DNA from: an uncultured Roseburia sp.
GTDB lineage: Bacteria; Bacillota; Clostridia; Lachnospirales; Lachnospiraceae
Direction: 5' to 3'
Length of the DNA stretch: 64,000 nt
Assembly: GCA_947644305.1 (NCBI GenBank)
Contig: CANRYS010000018.1
Span: 1 to 64,000 of the forward strand
Shown: piece by piece, positions 43,818-53,266 of the stretch
Layout of the letters: every line of letters starts with the position of its first letter
Position numbering within the stretch: position 1 is the first letter of the stretch
Program-made: the position numbers and the translations under genes
The notes under the pieces: model-generated
The model's database searches: none
The model's input: only the letters and a program-made list of their open reading frames with translations
Told to the model about the DNA's origin: nothing

Positions 43818-44723
43818 ATGCAGATCATAAAAAGAACTCTATTTATTCTGCCTGTCCTGCTCGTGTGTGTCGGTCTGTGCGCCGGCACGGCGCAGGCAAA
43901 GATCCACAAAGGAAGCTGGAAGAAAAACATCCGCTGGAGCTATGACACCAGGAAGAAGGAACTGGTGGTGAGGGGACAGGGGGAGATGGCAGAGATCGAA
44001 CATACCGATGAAGGACAGGATTCACCAGGATGGGGTTTTTGCAAATACGAAGCCCGCAGAGTGAGGATCAAAGAAGGGATTACAAAGATCAGTGACTTTG
44101 CCTTTTTTCAATTTCGCAGCATAACCAAACTGGAGCTGCCGGGCACGCTCCGGGAAATAGGAAACAGTGCTTTTTGGGATACTCCCAAATTGAAAAAAGT
44201 CTGCCTACCAGCTAGTCTGGAAGTGATCAGGGAGGGAGCCTTTCAATGCAGTGGGCTGCGAGAGGTGAGAATCCCCGGCGGGGTAAAGAAAATATCATCG
44301 GAAGTATTTTTTTCTTGTGAACATCTGAGAAAGGTGATTCTGGAAGAAGGAGTGGAGAAGATTGATTCGGGTGCATTCTGGGGCAACCGCAGACTGTCTG
44401 TGGTAAAGCTGCCCCGCTCCCTCCAGCGGATCGGTCCATCCGGTTTTCTAGTCACTGGTTTGCGGAAGGTGACGATACCGGAAAATGTCGAGGAGATAGG
44501 GGCAGGGGCGTTTGAAGCAGCGGACCCTAAGAGGGCGACGCTGAAGCGTGTGGTGTTCAAATCAAAGAAGATCCGAAAGTGGGGGAAGGGGATCTTTGAC
44601 GACGCCCGACGCGACCTGGTGATCGAGGTGCCGGCGAGCAAAGAGAAGGAGTATCGGAAGGCTCTGAAGAAAAAAGGCCTTCCAAAGTATGTGAAGATCA
44701 TCGGAAGAAGAGCGCTGGATTAG
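43818..44723 (+). CDS. Secreted BspA-like LRR protein, copy 1
   Basis: A 301-residue exported protein with signal peptide core LFILPVLLVCVGL ending GTAQA. The body is a run of LRR_5 (BspA-type) repeats such as RIKEGITKISDFAFF and TIPENVEEIGAGAFE, with a basic C-terminus. ATG 43818 is preferred over 43800 because GGGGAGGGGG precedes it. It starts 14 bases after the subtilase stop and is followed 21 bases later by a near-identical paralogue. The three genes form one unit ending at the 45665 terminator. BspA-type LRRs usually mediate binding to host or bacterial surfaces. Confidence 0.88.
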   Translation: MQIIKRTLFILPVLLVCVGLCAGTAQAKIHKGSWKKNIRWSYDTRKKELVVRGQGEMAEIEHTDEGQDSPGWGFCKYEARRVRIKEGITKISDFAFFQFRSITKLELPGTLREIGNSAFWDTPKLKKVCLPASLEVIREGAFQCSGLREVRIPGGVKKISSEVFFSCEHLRKVILEEGVEKIDSGAFWGNRRLSVVKLPRSLQRIGPSGFLVTGLRKVTIPENVEEIGAGAFEAADPKRATLKRVVFKSKKIRKWGKGIFDDARRDLVIEVPASKEKEYRKALKKKGLPKYVKIIGRRALD

Positions 44724-44744
44724 TGGAAAAGGAAGGAGAACATC

Positions 44745-45647
44745 ATGCAAAACATCAGGAAAATATTATCTATTCTGCCTGTCCTTCTCGTGTGTGTCGG
44801 TCTGTTCGCCGGCACAGCACAGGCAAAGATCCACAAAGGAAGCTGGAAGAAAAACATCCGCTGGAGCTATGACACCAGGAAGAAGGAGCTGGTGGTGTCA
44901 GGACAGGGGGAGATGGCAGAGATTGAACATACCGATGAGGATACGATTTCACCGGGATGGATCTTTTACGATGAAGCCCGCAGGGTGAGGATCAAAGAAG
45001 GAATTACGAAGATCAGTGGCTATACATTTTTTGAATTTCGTAATATGACCAGCCTGGAGCTGCCAAACACGCTTCGGGAAATAGGAAACAGTGCATTTTG
45101 GGATACTCCCAAATTGAAAAAAGTCCGCCTGCCTGCCAGCCTGGAAGTGATGGGGGAGGGAGCCTTTGAGTGTTCCGGGCTTAGGGAGGTGAGGATCCCC
45201 GGCGGGGTAAAGAAGATCTCACAGGATGCATTTTTTTTCTGTGAACATCTGAGAAAGGTAATCCTGGAGGAGGGGGTGGAGGAGACAGATCCACACCCAT
45301 TCTGGGGAAGCCGCAGGCTGTCTGTAGTAAAGCTGCCTCGCTCTCTCCGGCGGATCGGTCCCTCCAGTTTTTTGGACACCGGTCTTCGAAAGGTGACGAT
45401 ACCGGAAAATGTAGAGGAGATAGGGGCAGGGGCGTTTGAAACAGCGGACCCAAAGAGGGCTACGCTGAAGCGTGTGGTGATCAAATCGAAGAAGATTCGG
45501 AAGTGGGGGAAGGGGATCTTTGATGACGCCCGACGCGACCTGGTGATCGAGGTGCCGGCGAGCAAAGAGAAGGAGTACCGGAAGGCGCTGAAGAAAAAAG
45601 GCCTTCCGAAGTATGTGAAGATCATCGGAAGAAGAGCGCTGGATTAG
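44745..45647 (+). CDS. Secreted BspA-like LRR protein, copy 2
   Basis: A 300-residue paralogue of the preceding gene, collinear along its entire length. The signal peptide and the last 70 residues are nearly identical. Differences concentrate in the middle repeats (for example TDPHPFWGSRR here against DSGAFWGNRR in copy 1). The high nucleotide identity over about 900 bases indicates a recent tandem duplication. AAGGAGAA precedes the ATG. The role is as for copy 1. Confidence 0.88.
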   Translation: MQNIRKILSILPVLLVCVGLFAGTAQAKIHKGSWKKNIRWSYDTRKKELVVSGQGEMAEIEHTDEDTISPGWIFYDEARRVRIKEGITKISGYTFFEFRNMTSLELPNTLREIGNSAFWDTPKLKKVRLPASLEVMGEGAFECSGLREVRIPGGVKKISQDAFFFCEHLRKVILEEGVEETDPHPFWGSRRLSVVKLPRSLRRIGPSSFLDTGLRKVTIPENVEEIGAGAFETADPKRATLKRVVIKSKKIRKWGKGIFDDARRDLVIEVPASKEKEYRKALKKKGLPKYVKIIGRRALD

Positions 45648-45664
45648 TGGAATGCAGACAAACC

Positions 45665-45718
45665 AAAGAGGGAGTCCTCAGTTATGGCTTTTAAACCATA
45701 GCTGAGGACTCCCTCTTT
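45665..45718. terminator. Strong bidirectional terminator between LRR genes and argG
   Basis: AAAGAGGGAGTCCTCAG, T, TATGG pairs with CCATA, G, CTGAGGACTCCCTCTTT around an 8-base loop. It is near-perfect with A/T ends, so it serves both converging transcripts. Confidence 0.9.
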
Positions 45719-45742
45719 CAATGTATCATTAACAAATATTTC

Positions 45743-46957
45743 TTACTTCTCCAATTCCTGCATCTTCATGGCGCGGACCTTCGTGGAGAGACCGAAGAGA
45801 TTGATAAAGCCTTCAGCGTCGTGGTGATCATAGAGGTCACCGGTAGTAAAGGATGCGATGCTCTCATTGTACAGAGAATATGGCGAGGTGGTGCCGGCCT
45901 TGATGATATTTCCCTTGTAGAGTTTGAATTTTACTTCACCGGTAACGTATTTCTGAGTGGACTCAATAAATGCCTGTACTGCCTCGCGCAGCGGGCTAAA
46001 CCATTTTCCTTCATAAACGATTTGAGCTAATTTGTTACCCATATCCATCTTCATGGCATAAGTGTCGCGGTCGAGGATCAACTCCTCTAACTGCTGGTGG
46101 GCTTCATAGAGGATCGTTCCGCCAGGTGTCTCGTACACACCGCGGGACTTCATGCCGACCACGCGGTTTTCCACGATATCTACAATGCCGACGCCGTGCT
46201 TGCCGCCCAGACGGTTCAGTTCACGGATGATGTCAGATACTTTCATTTCTTTGCCGTTTACCGACTTTGGAACCCCCTGTTCAAAAGTCATCGTCACCAT
46301 TTCGCTCTCTTCCGGTGCTTTTTCCGGTGTGGTACCGAGAACCAGGAGATGGTTATAGTCTGGCTCGTTGGAGGGGTCTTCCAGTTCCAGACCTTCGTGG
46401 CTGATATGCCACAGGTTGCGGTCGCGGCTGTAACTGGAATCTGCCGAAAATGGAAGATCGATGCCGTGTGCCTTGCAGTATTCGATCTCGGATTCACGGG
46501 AATCCATGGTCCATTTGTCGCTTCTCCAGGCTGCGATGATCTTCAGGTCAGGAGCCAGCGCCTTGATACCCAGCTCAAAACGGATCTGATCGTTTCCTTT
46601 TCCTGTAGCGCCGTGGCAGATCGCAGAAGCGCCCTCTTTGCGGGCGATCTCTACGAGACGTTTGGCAATGACCGGACGTGCCATCGAGGTTCCCAGAAGA
46701 TATTTATTTTCATATACAGCATGTCCCTGTACACAGGGAACGATGTACTCGTCACAAAATTCGTCGGTTACATCTTCTATGTAGAGCTTGGAAGCTCCAC
46801 AGAATTTGGCGCGTTCTTCCAGTCCGTCCAGTTCCTCTTCCTGTCCACAATCCACACAGACACAAACGACTTCATAATCAAAATTCTCCTTCAGCCATGG
46901 AATGATCGCTGTGGTATCCAGACCGCCGGAGTAGGCAAGAATAACTTTTTCTTTCAT
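45743..46957 (-). CDS. argG: Argininosuccinate synthase
   Basis: A 404-residue enzyme joining citrulline and aspartate with ATP. The N-terminal PP-loop motif is ILAYSGGLDTTA. CHGATGKGNDQIRFE and the YSRDRNLWHISHEG segment are typical ArgG signatures. ATG 46957 is chosen because CGGAGG lies 7 bases upstream; an in-frame extension to 47050 would run through the promoter. It is transcribed away from the lipoprotein-argCJBD cluster, and a candidate ARG box overlaps its -35. argF and argH are not in the window. Confidence 0.96.
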   Translation of the reverse strand: MKEKVILAYSGGLDTTAIIPWLKENFDYEVVCVCVDCGQEEELDGLEERAKFCGASKLYIEDVTDEFCDEYIVPCVQGHAVYENKYLLGTSMARPVIAKRLVEIARKEGASAICHGATGKGNDQIRFELGIKALAPDLKIIAAWRSDKWTMDSRESEIEYCKAHGIDLPFSADSSYSRDRNLWHISHEGLELEDPSNEPDYNHLLVLGTTPEKAPEESEMVTMTFEQGVPKSVNGKEMKVSDIIRELNRLGGKHGVGIVDIVENRVVGMKSRGVYETPGGTILYEAHQQLEELILDRDTYAMKMDMGNKLAQIVYEGKWFSPLREAVQAFIESTQKYVTGEVKFKLYKGNIIKAGTTSPYSLYNESIASFTTGDLYDHHDAEGFINLFGLSTKVRAMKMQELEK

Positions 46958-47021
46958 GATAAGACCTCCGTAAAATAATTTAATCACAGCCCAAAGCGTA
47001 TCGGGCTTGTTTCCTTTTCTA

Positions 47022-47050
47022 AATATACAACATAAATGCATAATATGCAA
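47022..47050 (-). promoter_or_regulatory. argG promoter overlapped by ARG-box-like palindrome
   Basis: On the minus strand TTGCAT (47050-47045), 17 bases, TATATT (47027-47022). The palindrome ATGCATAATATGCA at 47036-47049 overlaps the -35 and resembles the ArgR/AhrC consensus (WNTGNATWWWWATNCANW). Repression of argG by arginine is the likely effect. Confidence 0.6.
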
Positions 47051-47100
47051 GAGAAAAAATTATTTTCCGGCGGAAAAATATCCTTAATAATAATTTATAC

Positions 47101-47156
47101 TTGCGTAATATTTTTCAGGGGTGTATAATAAGAGTGCTTATGAATATAATGCATAA
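47101..47156 (+). promoter_or_regulatory. Promoter and ARG-box-like palindrome upstream of lipoprotein-argCJBD
   Basis: TTGCGT (47101-47106), 17 bases, TATAAT (47124-47129). Just downstream TTATGAATATAATGCATAA (47138-47156) is an imperfect palindrome of ARG-box type, placed over the predicted start site as expected for a repressor. Confidence 0.55.
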
Positions 47157-47288
47157 AAATAAGTTTTATACGAAAAAATATTCATTTTGAGAAAATTATG
47201 CAAAATCAAAGTTGGCTTTGGCGATGTTATTTTGACTGGAAATGTCCCATGGTTTGCCTGGCGAGGTTCTGAAAAAGGAGGAAATGAT

Positions 47289-48449
47289 ATGAAAAAAGGT
47301 AATGTCTTACAGTGTCTTCTTGGTAGTCTGCTGCTGGTGATATGTCTGACCGGATGTCTCGGGCAGAAAACAGAGACCGTCATTCGTGCCGACGGTACGT
47401 GTTCATATAAATATACATATTTGTATGATAAATCCATGTTTGATAAATTAGAAAGTACAGGAGGTATGGATGACTCAGCCAGAGAATTATCTTCGGGGGA
47501 TTATGTAAAAGAAGTTGTGAATATTAAGGGAACACCCTATTATTCCTTTAGCAGGAATTTTGAATTTCATAATGTGAATGAACTCAAAGCATTTTTGACA
47601 GAGGATGAGACCTATTATCGTAAAATAACGGCTGATTCCAAAGCTGCTTCCCAGTACGATAAGAGTTCCCATACGGCGCCCTATTCATCGATAACATTGG
47701 ACTCCGGTACTTTTATCGGAGTTTTAAAAGATTCCATTTTGGACGAGAGTCTGGAAAAAGATTCTAAAAGCGGAAACGCCTCAAAATCAAAAGAGACGAT
47801 AGATGTGTCAGATACGGATCTCAAAGGGAGTAAGAGCGTTGGCGAGATGTACGAAAAGCTGGGACTGGTGGTAGAGGTTTCCATCACACTTCCCTCTACT
47901 ATTACTGAAAGCAATGGGAAGGTTCAGGGAAATACTGCGACATGGAATATCAATGATCTGCCGGATGATGGAAAACTGATCGCCGTCACGGGAAATAACC
48001 CGATCTTATCCTCTGATAAGACGCCGCCGGTGATCAAAGGAGTAAAAAACCGGGGATTGTATAATAAGACGGTGAAGGTAACCGCGCAGGACAATGTGTG
48101 CATGAAGGAGCTGCGGCTCAATGGAGCCCGGTACCATACATCGGTCTTCCGCGTGGGGCAGAGCGGTTCCTATACACTGACTGCTGAAGATGCCAGTCAC
48201 AATAAGACTACAGTACGGTTTAAGATCGATAAGAAGAAACCGACGATCAAAGGAGCTAAAAATGGCAAGAGATATCGCAAAAACGTTACATTGAGATTTT
48301 CCGACAAAAACGGGATTCGAAATGTCCAAATAAATGGCAAAAAGAAGGGCACTAAAAAGACCGTTCTGAAAAAGAACGGAAAATATATCGTGAAAGTTAC
48401 AGATAAAGCAGGTAATACAAGTACGGTGCGATTCTGGATCAATAAATAG
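47289..48449 (+). CDS. Lipoprotein with two C-terminal Ig-like repeats
   Basis: A 386-residue lipoprotein with lipobox CLTGC near residue 23. The N-terminal 240 residues contain a VIRADGTCSYKYTYLYDKS segment and no known motif. The C-terminal 140 residues hold two repeats, each beginning with a proline-rich turn (PPVIKGVKNRGLYNKTV and PTIKGAKNGKRYRKNV) and ending AGNTSTVRFWI-like, as in surface Ig-like modules. AAGGAGG at 47275-47281 supports ATG 47289. Only 25 bases separate it from argC, with no terminator, so it may be co-transcribed with the arginine genes. No functional link to arginine is evident. Confidence 0.8.
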   Translation: MKKGNVLQCLLGSLLLVICLTGCLGQKTETVIRADGTCSYKYTYLYDKSMFDKLESTGGMDDSARELSSGDYVKEVVNIKGTPYYSFSRNFEFHNVNELKAFLTEDETYYRKITADSKAASQYDKSSHTAPYSSITLDSGTFIGVLKDSILDESLEKDSKSGNASKSKETIDVSDTDLKGSKSVGEMYEKLGLVVEVSITLPSTITESNGKVQGNTATWNINDLPDDGKLIAVTGNNPILSSDKTPPVIKGVKNRGLYNKTVKVTAQDNVCMKELRLNGARYHTSVFRVGQSGSYTLTAEDASHNKTTVRFKIDKKKPTIKGAKNGKRYRKNVTLRFSDKNGIRNVQINGKKKGTKKTVLKKNGKYIVKVTDKAGNTSTVRFWINK

Positions 48450-48474
48450 TAAATAGCACAGGAGGATTTAATAA

Positions 48475-49515
48475 ATGATAAAAGCAGGTATTATCGGCTC
48501 CACCGGATATGCCGGACAGGAGCTTGTGAGATTATTGTTGCAGCACAAGGAAGCAGAGATCGTATGGTATGGTTCCAAAAGTTATGTGGATGAAAAATTC
48601 AGCCGCGTATTTGGCAATATGTTTCAGATCGTAGAAAATCTGTGCCATGGGGACGATCTTCATGCTCTCTGCCGGGAGGCGGATGTGATCTTTACGGCGA
48701 CGCCTCAGGGCTATCTTGCCTCTGTGATTGATGAAGAGATCCTCAGTCATTGCAAAGTGATCGACCTGAGTGCGGATTTCCGCATCAAAGATGTAGCGGT
48801 GTATGAAAAATGGTATGGGATTCAGCATAAAAGCAGCCAGTTCATCGAAGAGGCGGTGTATGGGCTCTGTGAGCTGAACCGGGAGAAGATCAAAGGGGCG
48901 AGGCTGGTGGCAAATCCGGGTTGTTATCCCACTTGTTCCACTCTTGCCATCGCTCCTATGGTGAGGGAAGGATACATCGATACGAAGACGCTGGTGATCG
49001 ACGCCAAGTCTGGTACAAGCGGCGCCGGAAGAGGGGCAAAGGTGCCAAATCTTTATTGTGAAGTCAATGAAAATATTAAGGCATATGGTGTGACCAGCCA
49101 CAGGCACACCCCGGAGATCGAGGAGCAGTTGTCCTATGTAGCCGGAGAGCCGGTTATGCTGAATTTTACACCTCATCTGGTTCCGATGAATCGAGGTATA
49201 TTGATCACGGCCTATGCCAATTTAAAGCCAGGTGTGACAAAGGAAATGGTTTACGATGCCTATCAAAAAGCGTACAAAGAGGAGTATTTTGTCCGGGTTC
49301 TCGAAGAGGGGACCTGCCCGGAGACGAGATGGGTAGAGGGAAGCAATTTTGTCGACGTGTGTCCGAAAGTGGATGAGCGTACCGGCCGGGTGATTATGAT
49401 GGGAGCCATGGATAACATTACGAAGGGAGCTGCTGGGCAGGCAGTCCAGAACATGAATCTCCTCTTCGGGCTGGAGGAGACGGAAGGACTTCGCCTGGTT
49501 CCGGTATTTCCGTGA
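48475..49515 (+). CDS. argC: N-acetyl-gamma-glutamyl-phosphate reductase
   Basis: A 346-residue NADPH-dependent reductase, third step from glutamate in arginine synthesis. The N-terminus has the dinucleotide-binding GIIGSTGYAGQELVRLL. The catalytic Cys is in VANPGCYPTCS. AGGAGG precedes ATG 48475. It is the first arg gene of the cluster argC-argJ-argB-argD. Confidence 0.96.
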   Translation: MIKAGIIGSTGYAGQELVRLLLQHKEAEIVWYGSKSYVDEKFSRVFGNMFQIVENLCHGDDLHALCREADVIFTATPQGYLASVIDEEILSHCKVIDLSADFRIKDVAVYEKWYGIQHKSSQFIEEAVYGLCELNREKIKGARLVANPGCYPTCSTLAIAPMVREGYIDTKTLVIDAKSGTSGAGRGAKVPNLYCEVNENIKAYGVTSHRHTPEIEEQLSYVAGEPVMLNFTPHLVPMNRGILITAYANLKPGVTKEMVYDAYQKAYKEEYFVRVLEEGTCPETRWVEGSNFVDVCPKVDERTGRVIMMGAMDNITKGAAGQAVQNMNLLFGLEETEGLRLVPVFP

Positions 49516-49588
49516 TAGTGTGTGATGAAGCATGGAAAATGAGACAAAAAACTGTACTTAGTAACATGAAATAAAAATGGAGGAAGAT

Positions 49589-50827
49589 ATGATAAAGCAG
49601 ATCGATGGGGGCGTGACAGCAGCCCAGGGATTTCAGGCGGCCGGAGCGGCGGCCGGGATAAAATATGAAAATAGGAAGGACATGGCACTGGTGTACACGA
49701 AAGAACCTGCTGTGGCGGCGGGAACCTTTACTACAAATGTAGTTAAGGCGGCTCCCGTGTTGTGGGACAAAGAGTTGATCGAAAAAGGCAAACCAGTTCA
49801 TGCCGTCGTGCTGAATAGCGGTATTGCCAATGCCTGTACGGGAGAGGAAGGCAAAGAGAACAATGCCTGGATGGCGGCAGCGGTAGCGGAGGAATTGTCT
49901 GTCTCTACCCAGGAAGTTCTAACCTGTTCCACGGGCGTCATCGGGATGCAGCTAAATATGGGGCCGGTAAAGAAAGGCGCTAAATTGTTGAAGGAGGCGC
50001 TGGCAGATACAAGAGAGGCGGCCAAGGCAGCGGCGGAAGCGATCATGACCACAGATACCTGCTCGAAGGAGTGTGCGGCAGAATTCGAAGTAGAGGGAAA
50101 GAAAGTGATCGTCGGCGGTATGTCCAAGGGGTCTGGTATGATCCATCCGAATATGGCGACGATGTTAAGTGTGATAACGACGGATGCCTGCATTGGACAG
50201 GAACTTCTTGCGGAGACCCTGAGAAATGTGGTGAGAGATACCTTCAATATGATTTCAGTGGACAGGGATACTTCTACCAATGACACCTGTATCGTGCTGG
50301 CAAACGGAATGTCGGGAACCCCTGAGATCAAGAAAGGGACGGAGGCATATGAAGCATTCCAGGAAGCGCTTCTGCTTGTGGCGAGAGAGCTGGCGAAGCA
50401 GATGGCTGGCGACGGCGAGGGCTGCACGAAGCTTCTGGAAGTAAAGGTGGAAAATGCGGCGACAGTGGAGGTGGCAAAACAGCTCAGTAAGTCGGTTATC
50501 ACCTCCAATCTTGTGAAAACCGCCGTCTATGGAAGCGATGCCAACTGGGGAAGGATTCTCTGTGCATTAGGGTATGCCGGGGTGGAATTTGATCCAGAGA
50601 AGGTGGATCTGACCATTTGCGCCGAAGGCGAACAGGGCATGGAATCTATCGTGCTTGTAAAAGACGGAGTCGCGACGGGATACAGCGAAGAAGAAGCTAC
50701 TAAGCTTCTCAGTCAGAGTGAGGTATCGGTGGTCTGTGATATGAAACAGGGAACTGCAACCGCTGTGGCGTGGGGATGTGATCTGACCTATGACTATGTG
50801 AAAATCAATGGGGATTACCGGTCTTAA
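49589..50827 (+). CDS. argJ: Bifunctional glutamate N-acetyltransferase ArgJ
   Basis: A 412-residue precursor that self-cleaves into alpha and beta chains. The cleavage site is in PNMATMLSVITTD, where Thr becomes the N-terminal nucleophile. It transfers acetyl from acetylornithine to glutamate, closing the acetyl cycle; Thr-nucleophile members may also use acetyl-CoA. ATG 49589 is preferred over 49577 because GGAGG at 49579-49583 lies inside that upstream alternative. Confidence 0.95.
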   Translation: MIKQIDGGVTAAQGFQAAGAAAGIKYENRKDMALVYTKEPAVAAGTFTTNVVKAAPVLWDKELIEKGKPVHAVVLNSGIANACTGEEGKENNAWMAAAVAEELSVSTQEVLTCSTGVIGMQLNMGPVKKGAKLLKEALADTREAAKAAAEAIMTTDTCSKECAAEFEVEGKKVIVGGMSKGSGMIHPNMATMLSVITTDACIGQELLAETLRNVVRDTFNMISVDRDTSTNDTCIVLANGMSGTPEIKKGTEAYEAFQEALLLVARELAKQMAGDGEGCTKLLEVKVENAATVEVAKQLSKSVITSNLVKTAVYGSDANWGRILCALGYAGVEFDPEKVDLTICAEGEQGMESIVLVKDGVATGYSEEEATKLLSQSEVSVVCDMKQGTATAVAWGCDLTYDYVKINGDYRS

Positions 50828-50860
50828 ATAGATAAGAGAACAGAAAGGTTATGGAGAACA

Positions 50861-51763
50861 ATGGAAGAATTTATGCATGAGGTGCTGATCAAGGCGGAGA
50901 CCCTGATCGAAGCGCTCCCTTATATAAGGGATTTTAATAATAAAAAAGTAGTGGTAAAATACGGTGGCAGCGCCATGCTGGATGAAAAACTCCAACAGAG
51001 TGTGATCAAAGATGTTGCTCTGCTGAAGCTGGTGGGAATGAAGCCAATCATCGTCCATGGCGGCGGAAAAGAGATCAGTAAGTGGGTGAAGCTCATGGGC
51101 AAAGAGCCGGAGTTTGTAGAGGGACTCCGGGTGACAGATGATGATACCATGGAAGTGGCGGAGATGGTATTAAATAAGGTAAACAAACATCTGGTGCAGA
51201 TGATGGAGAAGTTAGGCGTCCGGGCTGCCGGAATCAGTGGAAAGGATGGCGGCACGATCCACTGCGATAAGAAAATGGTAAACGGAAGGGATATCGGTTA
51301 TGTAGGAGATGTAAAGGAAGTAAACTGCGAGCTTATCGATACTCTTTTAGAAAATGATTTTGTACCGATCATCGCCCCCATCGGTCTCGGAGATGATTTT
51401 AAGTCTTATAACATTAACGCCGACGATGCGGCGTGTGCCATCGCCAAATCCATAAAGGCAGAAAAACTTGCCTTTATGACAGATATCGAAGGGGTGTGCC
51501 GGGATGCTGGAGATCCCTCTACGCTGATGTCCGTGCTGACACTGGATGAGGCAAATAAGCTGATCGAGGACGGCTTTATCGGCGGTGGCATGCTTCCGAA
51601 ACTGAGAAACTGTATCGATGCGGTAGAGGGCGGCGTGAGCCGGGTACATATTCTTGATGGGCGCAGGGACCACTGTCTTCTTCTTGAGTTCTATACGAAA
51701 AAAGGAATCGGGACGGCGATCATAAATAACGAAGAGAATCTGTATGCCCATGAAACAGAGTAG
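50861..51763 (+). CDS. argB: Acetylglutamate kinase
   Basis: A 300-residue amino-acid kinase. It has [14 protein letters not shown] for phosphate binding, [13 protein letters not shown] for substrate and an N-terminal extension ([13 protein letters not shown]) typical of the arginine-sensitive hexameric enzymes. It phosphorylates N-acetylglutamate. The ATG follows GGAG at 5 bases. Its TAG stop shares the first two bases of the inverted-repeat element starting at 51762. Confidence 0.95.
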   Translation: MEEFMHEVLIKAETLIEALPYIRDFNNKKVVVKYGGSAMLDEKLQQSVIKDVALLKLVGMKPIIVHGGGKEISKWVKLMGKEPEFVEGLRVTDDDTMEVAEMVLNKVNKHLVQMMEKLGVRAAGISGKDGGTIHCDKKMVNGRDIGYVGDVKEVNCELIDTLLENDFVPIIAPIGLGDDFKSYNINADDAACAIAKSIKAEKLAFMTDIEGVCRDAGDPSTLMSVLTLDEANKLIEDGFIGGGMLPKLRNCIDAVEGGVSRVHILDGRRDHCLLLEFYTKKGIGTAIINNEENLYAHETE

Positions 51764-52032
51764 CTCGACGGTGCCAATTTGAACCCTGTTTCGTACTGCG
51801 CTAGCAGCAAAATAGCGTTGTTGCTTTCATTCGATGATGCCACCACATCACCTCATTCAAGCGCCTAGCTATTTTGTTGCTATCACAATCCGAAATCTTC
51901 GACCTCCGCTTGTGATTTTCCAATTTACAAGGAAACGGAATGAAACGTACTGGAGGTACGTTGATTGACGTTGACGTAGCAAATTGGAAAATCACAAGTC
52001 GGAGGCAGGGTTCAAATTAGCGCCATCGAGCT
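51762..52032. repeat. 271-bp structured inverted-repeat element (MITE-like or RNA element)
   Basis: The ends are 27-bp inverted repeats with three mismatches (51762-51788 starting AGCTCGACGG; 52006-52032 ending CCATCGAGCT). Inside lie two side-by-side inverted repeats. TAGCAGCAAAATAGC (51802-51816) pairs with 51868-51882. CCTCCG...CCAATTT (51903-51926) pairs with 51981-52005. Any transcript would fold into a three-way junction closed by a long stem. There is no open reading frame. The short repeat at 37264 shares its ends. It interrupts the arg operon between argB and argD. Confidence 0.8.
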
Positions 52033-52060
52033 AATATAACATAAAGTGAGGTTTGGCGAA

Positions 52061-53251
52061 ATGATGAAAAATAGCATAGATGAGGCGGAGAAATATCTGA
52101 TCCACTCCTATAACCGCTATCCGGTGGAGCTGGATCATGGACAGGGGGTATACCTGTTTGATACAGAGGGAAAAAAATACCTTGATTTTGGCGGCGGCAT
52201 CGCCGTATGTGCCCTTGGCTACAGCGATGAGGAATTTAAAGAGGCGCTGAAAGAGCAGATTGACAAGGGACTGCATTTTTCCAATTATTTTTATTCAGAG
52301 CCTTTGAAGAAGGCGGCGCAGGGACTGGTAAAGGCCACGGGGCTTGACAAAGTATTTATGGCAAACAGCGGAACAGAGGCTAATGAAGGCGCTTTGAAGC
52401 TGGCTAGAAAATATGCTTTGATGAAGGGGTACATGGATCGGACAGAGATCGTTTCTATGAATAAGGCGTTTCATGGAAGAAGTATGGGAGCGCTGTCTGT
52501 GACAGGGACAAAGAAATACCGGGAACCCTTTGAACCGCTGATCTCTGGAGTTTGCTTTGCCGATTATAATGATCTGAAGAGTGTGGAGCAGAGCATATCA
52601 GACAAAACATACGCTGTCATCCTGGAAGCAGTTCAGGGGGAGGGCGGCATCTACCCGGCAGAGGAAGCATTTCTAAAAGGCATCCGCGAACTCTGCCACA
52701 AGCATGATATCATGATGATCTGTGATGAGATCCAGTGTGGAATGGGACGTACGGGAAAGATGTTTGCCTATGAAAATTACGGCATAAAGCCGGATATCGT
52801 CACGATGGCGAAAGGAATCGGAAATGGCATTACTGTGGGCGCTATTGCGGCGACGGAAGAGGTGGCAAAGGCGTTAGTACCGGGAGACCACGGTACGACT
52901 TTTGGCGGAAATCCCCTCGCTTGTACTGCCGTCGTCAAATCTCTAGAAATATTTGAGGAAAAGAAGATTTTAGAACATGTAAATACCGTGGGAAAATATC
53001 TGGAGGACAAGCTCTCCCGGCTTGTGAAAACATATTCTGTGGCTAAGGAGACGAGAGGTCTGGGACTGATGCGCGGTCTGGAGTGTGATGCGCCGGTGGG
53101 AGAACTCTGCAGCAAGGCGCTGGAAAAGGGATTGATCCTGATGAGCGCCGGAACCAACGTGATCCGTTTTGTCCCTCCGCTGGTGGTAGAGACATGTCAT
53201 ATTGATGAAATGACAGGAATCCTGGAGCAGATCCTTTCAGAATACGAATAG
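52061..53251 (+). CDS. argD: Acetylornithine aminotransferase
   Basis: A 396-residue class III PLP aminotransferase. GTEANEGALKLARKYA binds cofactor phosphate, ICDEIQCGMGRTG carries the PLP-ring Asp, and the Schiff-base Lys is in TMAKGIGNG. It converts N-acetylglutamate semialdehyde to acetylornithine. ATG 52061 (or 52064) is preferred over GTG 52046 because AAGTGAGG at 52044-52051 serves as its ribosome-binding site. It is separated from argB by the 271-bp element, so its expression depends on passage through that structure or on a promoter inside it. Confidence 0.95.
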   Translation: MMKNSIDEAEKYLIHSYNRYPVELDHGQGVYLFDTEGKKYLDFGGGIAVCALGYSDEEFKEALKEQIDKGLHFSNYFYSEPLKKAAQGLVKATGLDKVFMANSGTEANEGALKLARKYALMKGYMDRTEIVSMNKAFHGRSMGALSVTGTKKYREPFEPLISGVCFADYNDLKSVEQSISDKTYAVILEAVQGEGGIYPAEEAFLKGIRELCHKHDIMMICDEIQCGMGRTGKMFAYENYGIKPDIVTMAKGIGNGITVGAIAATEEVAKALVPGDHGTTFGGNPLACTAVVKSLEIFEEKKILEHVNTVGKYLEDKLSRLVKTYSVAKETRGLGLMRGLECDAPVGELCSKALEKGLILMSAGTNVIRFVPPLVVETCHIDEMTGILEQILSEYE

Positions 53252-53266
53252 TTTTGGCTATGCAGG

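Noticed and set aside
46097-46978. 293-codon open frame antisense to argG
   Set aside because: The complementary strand is a clear argininosuccinate synthase; the antisense product has no family features.
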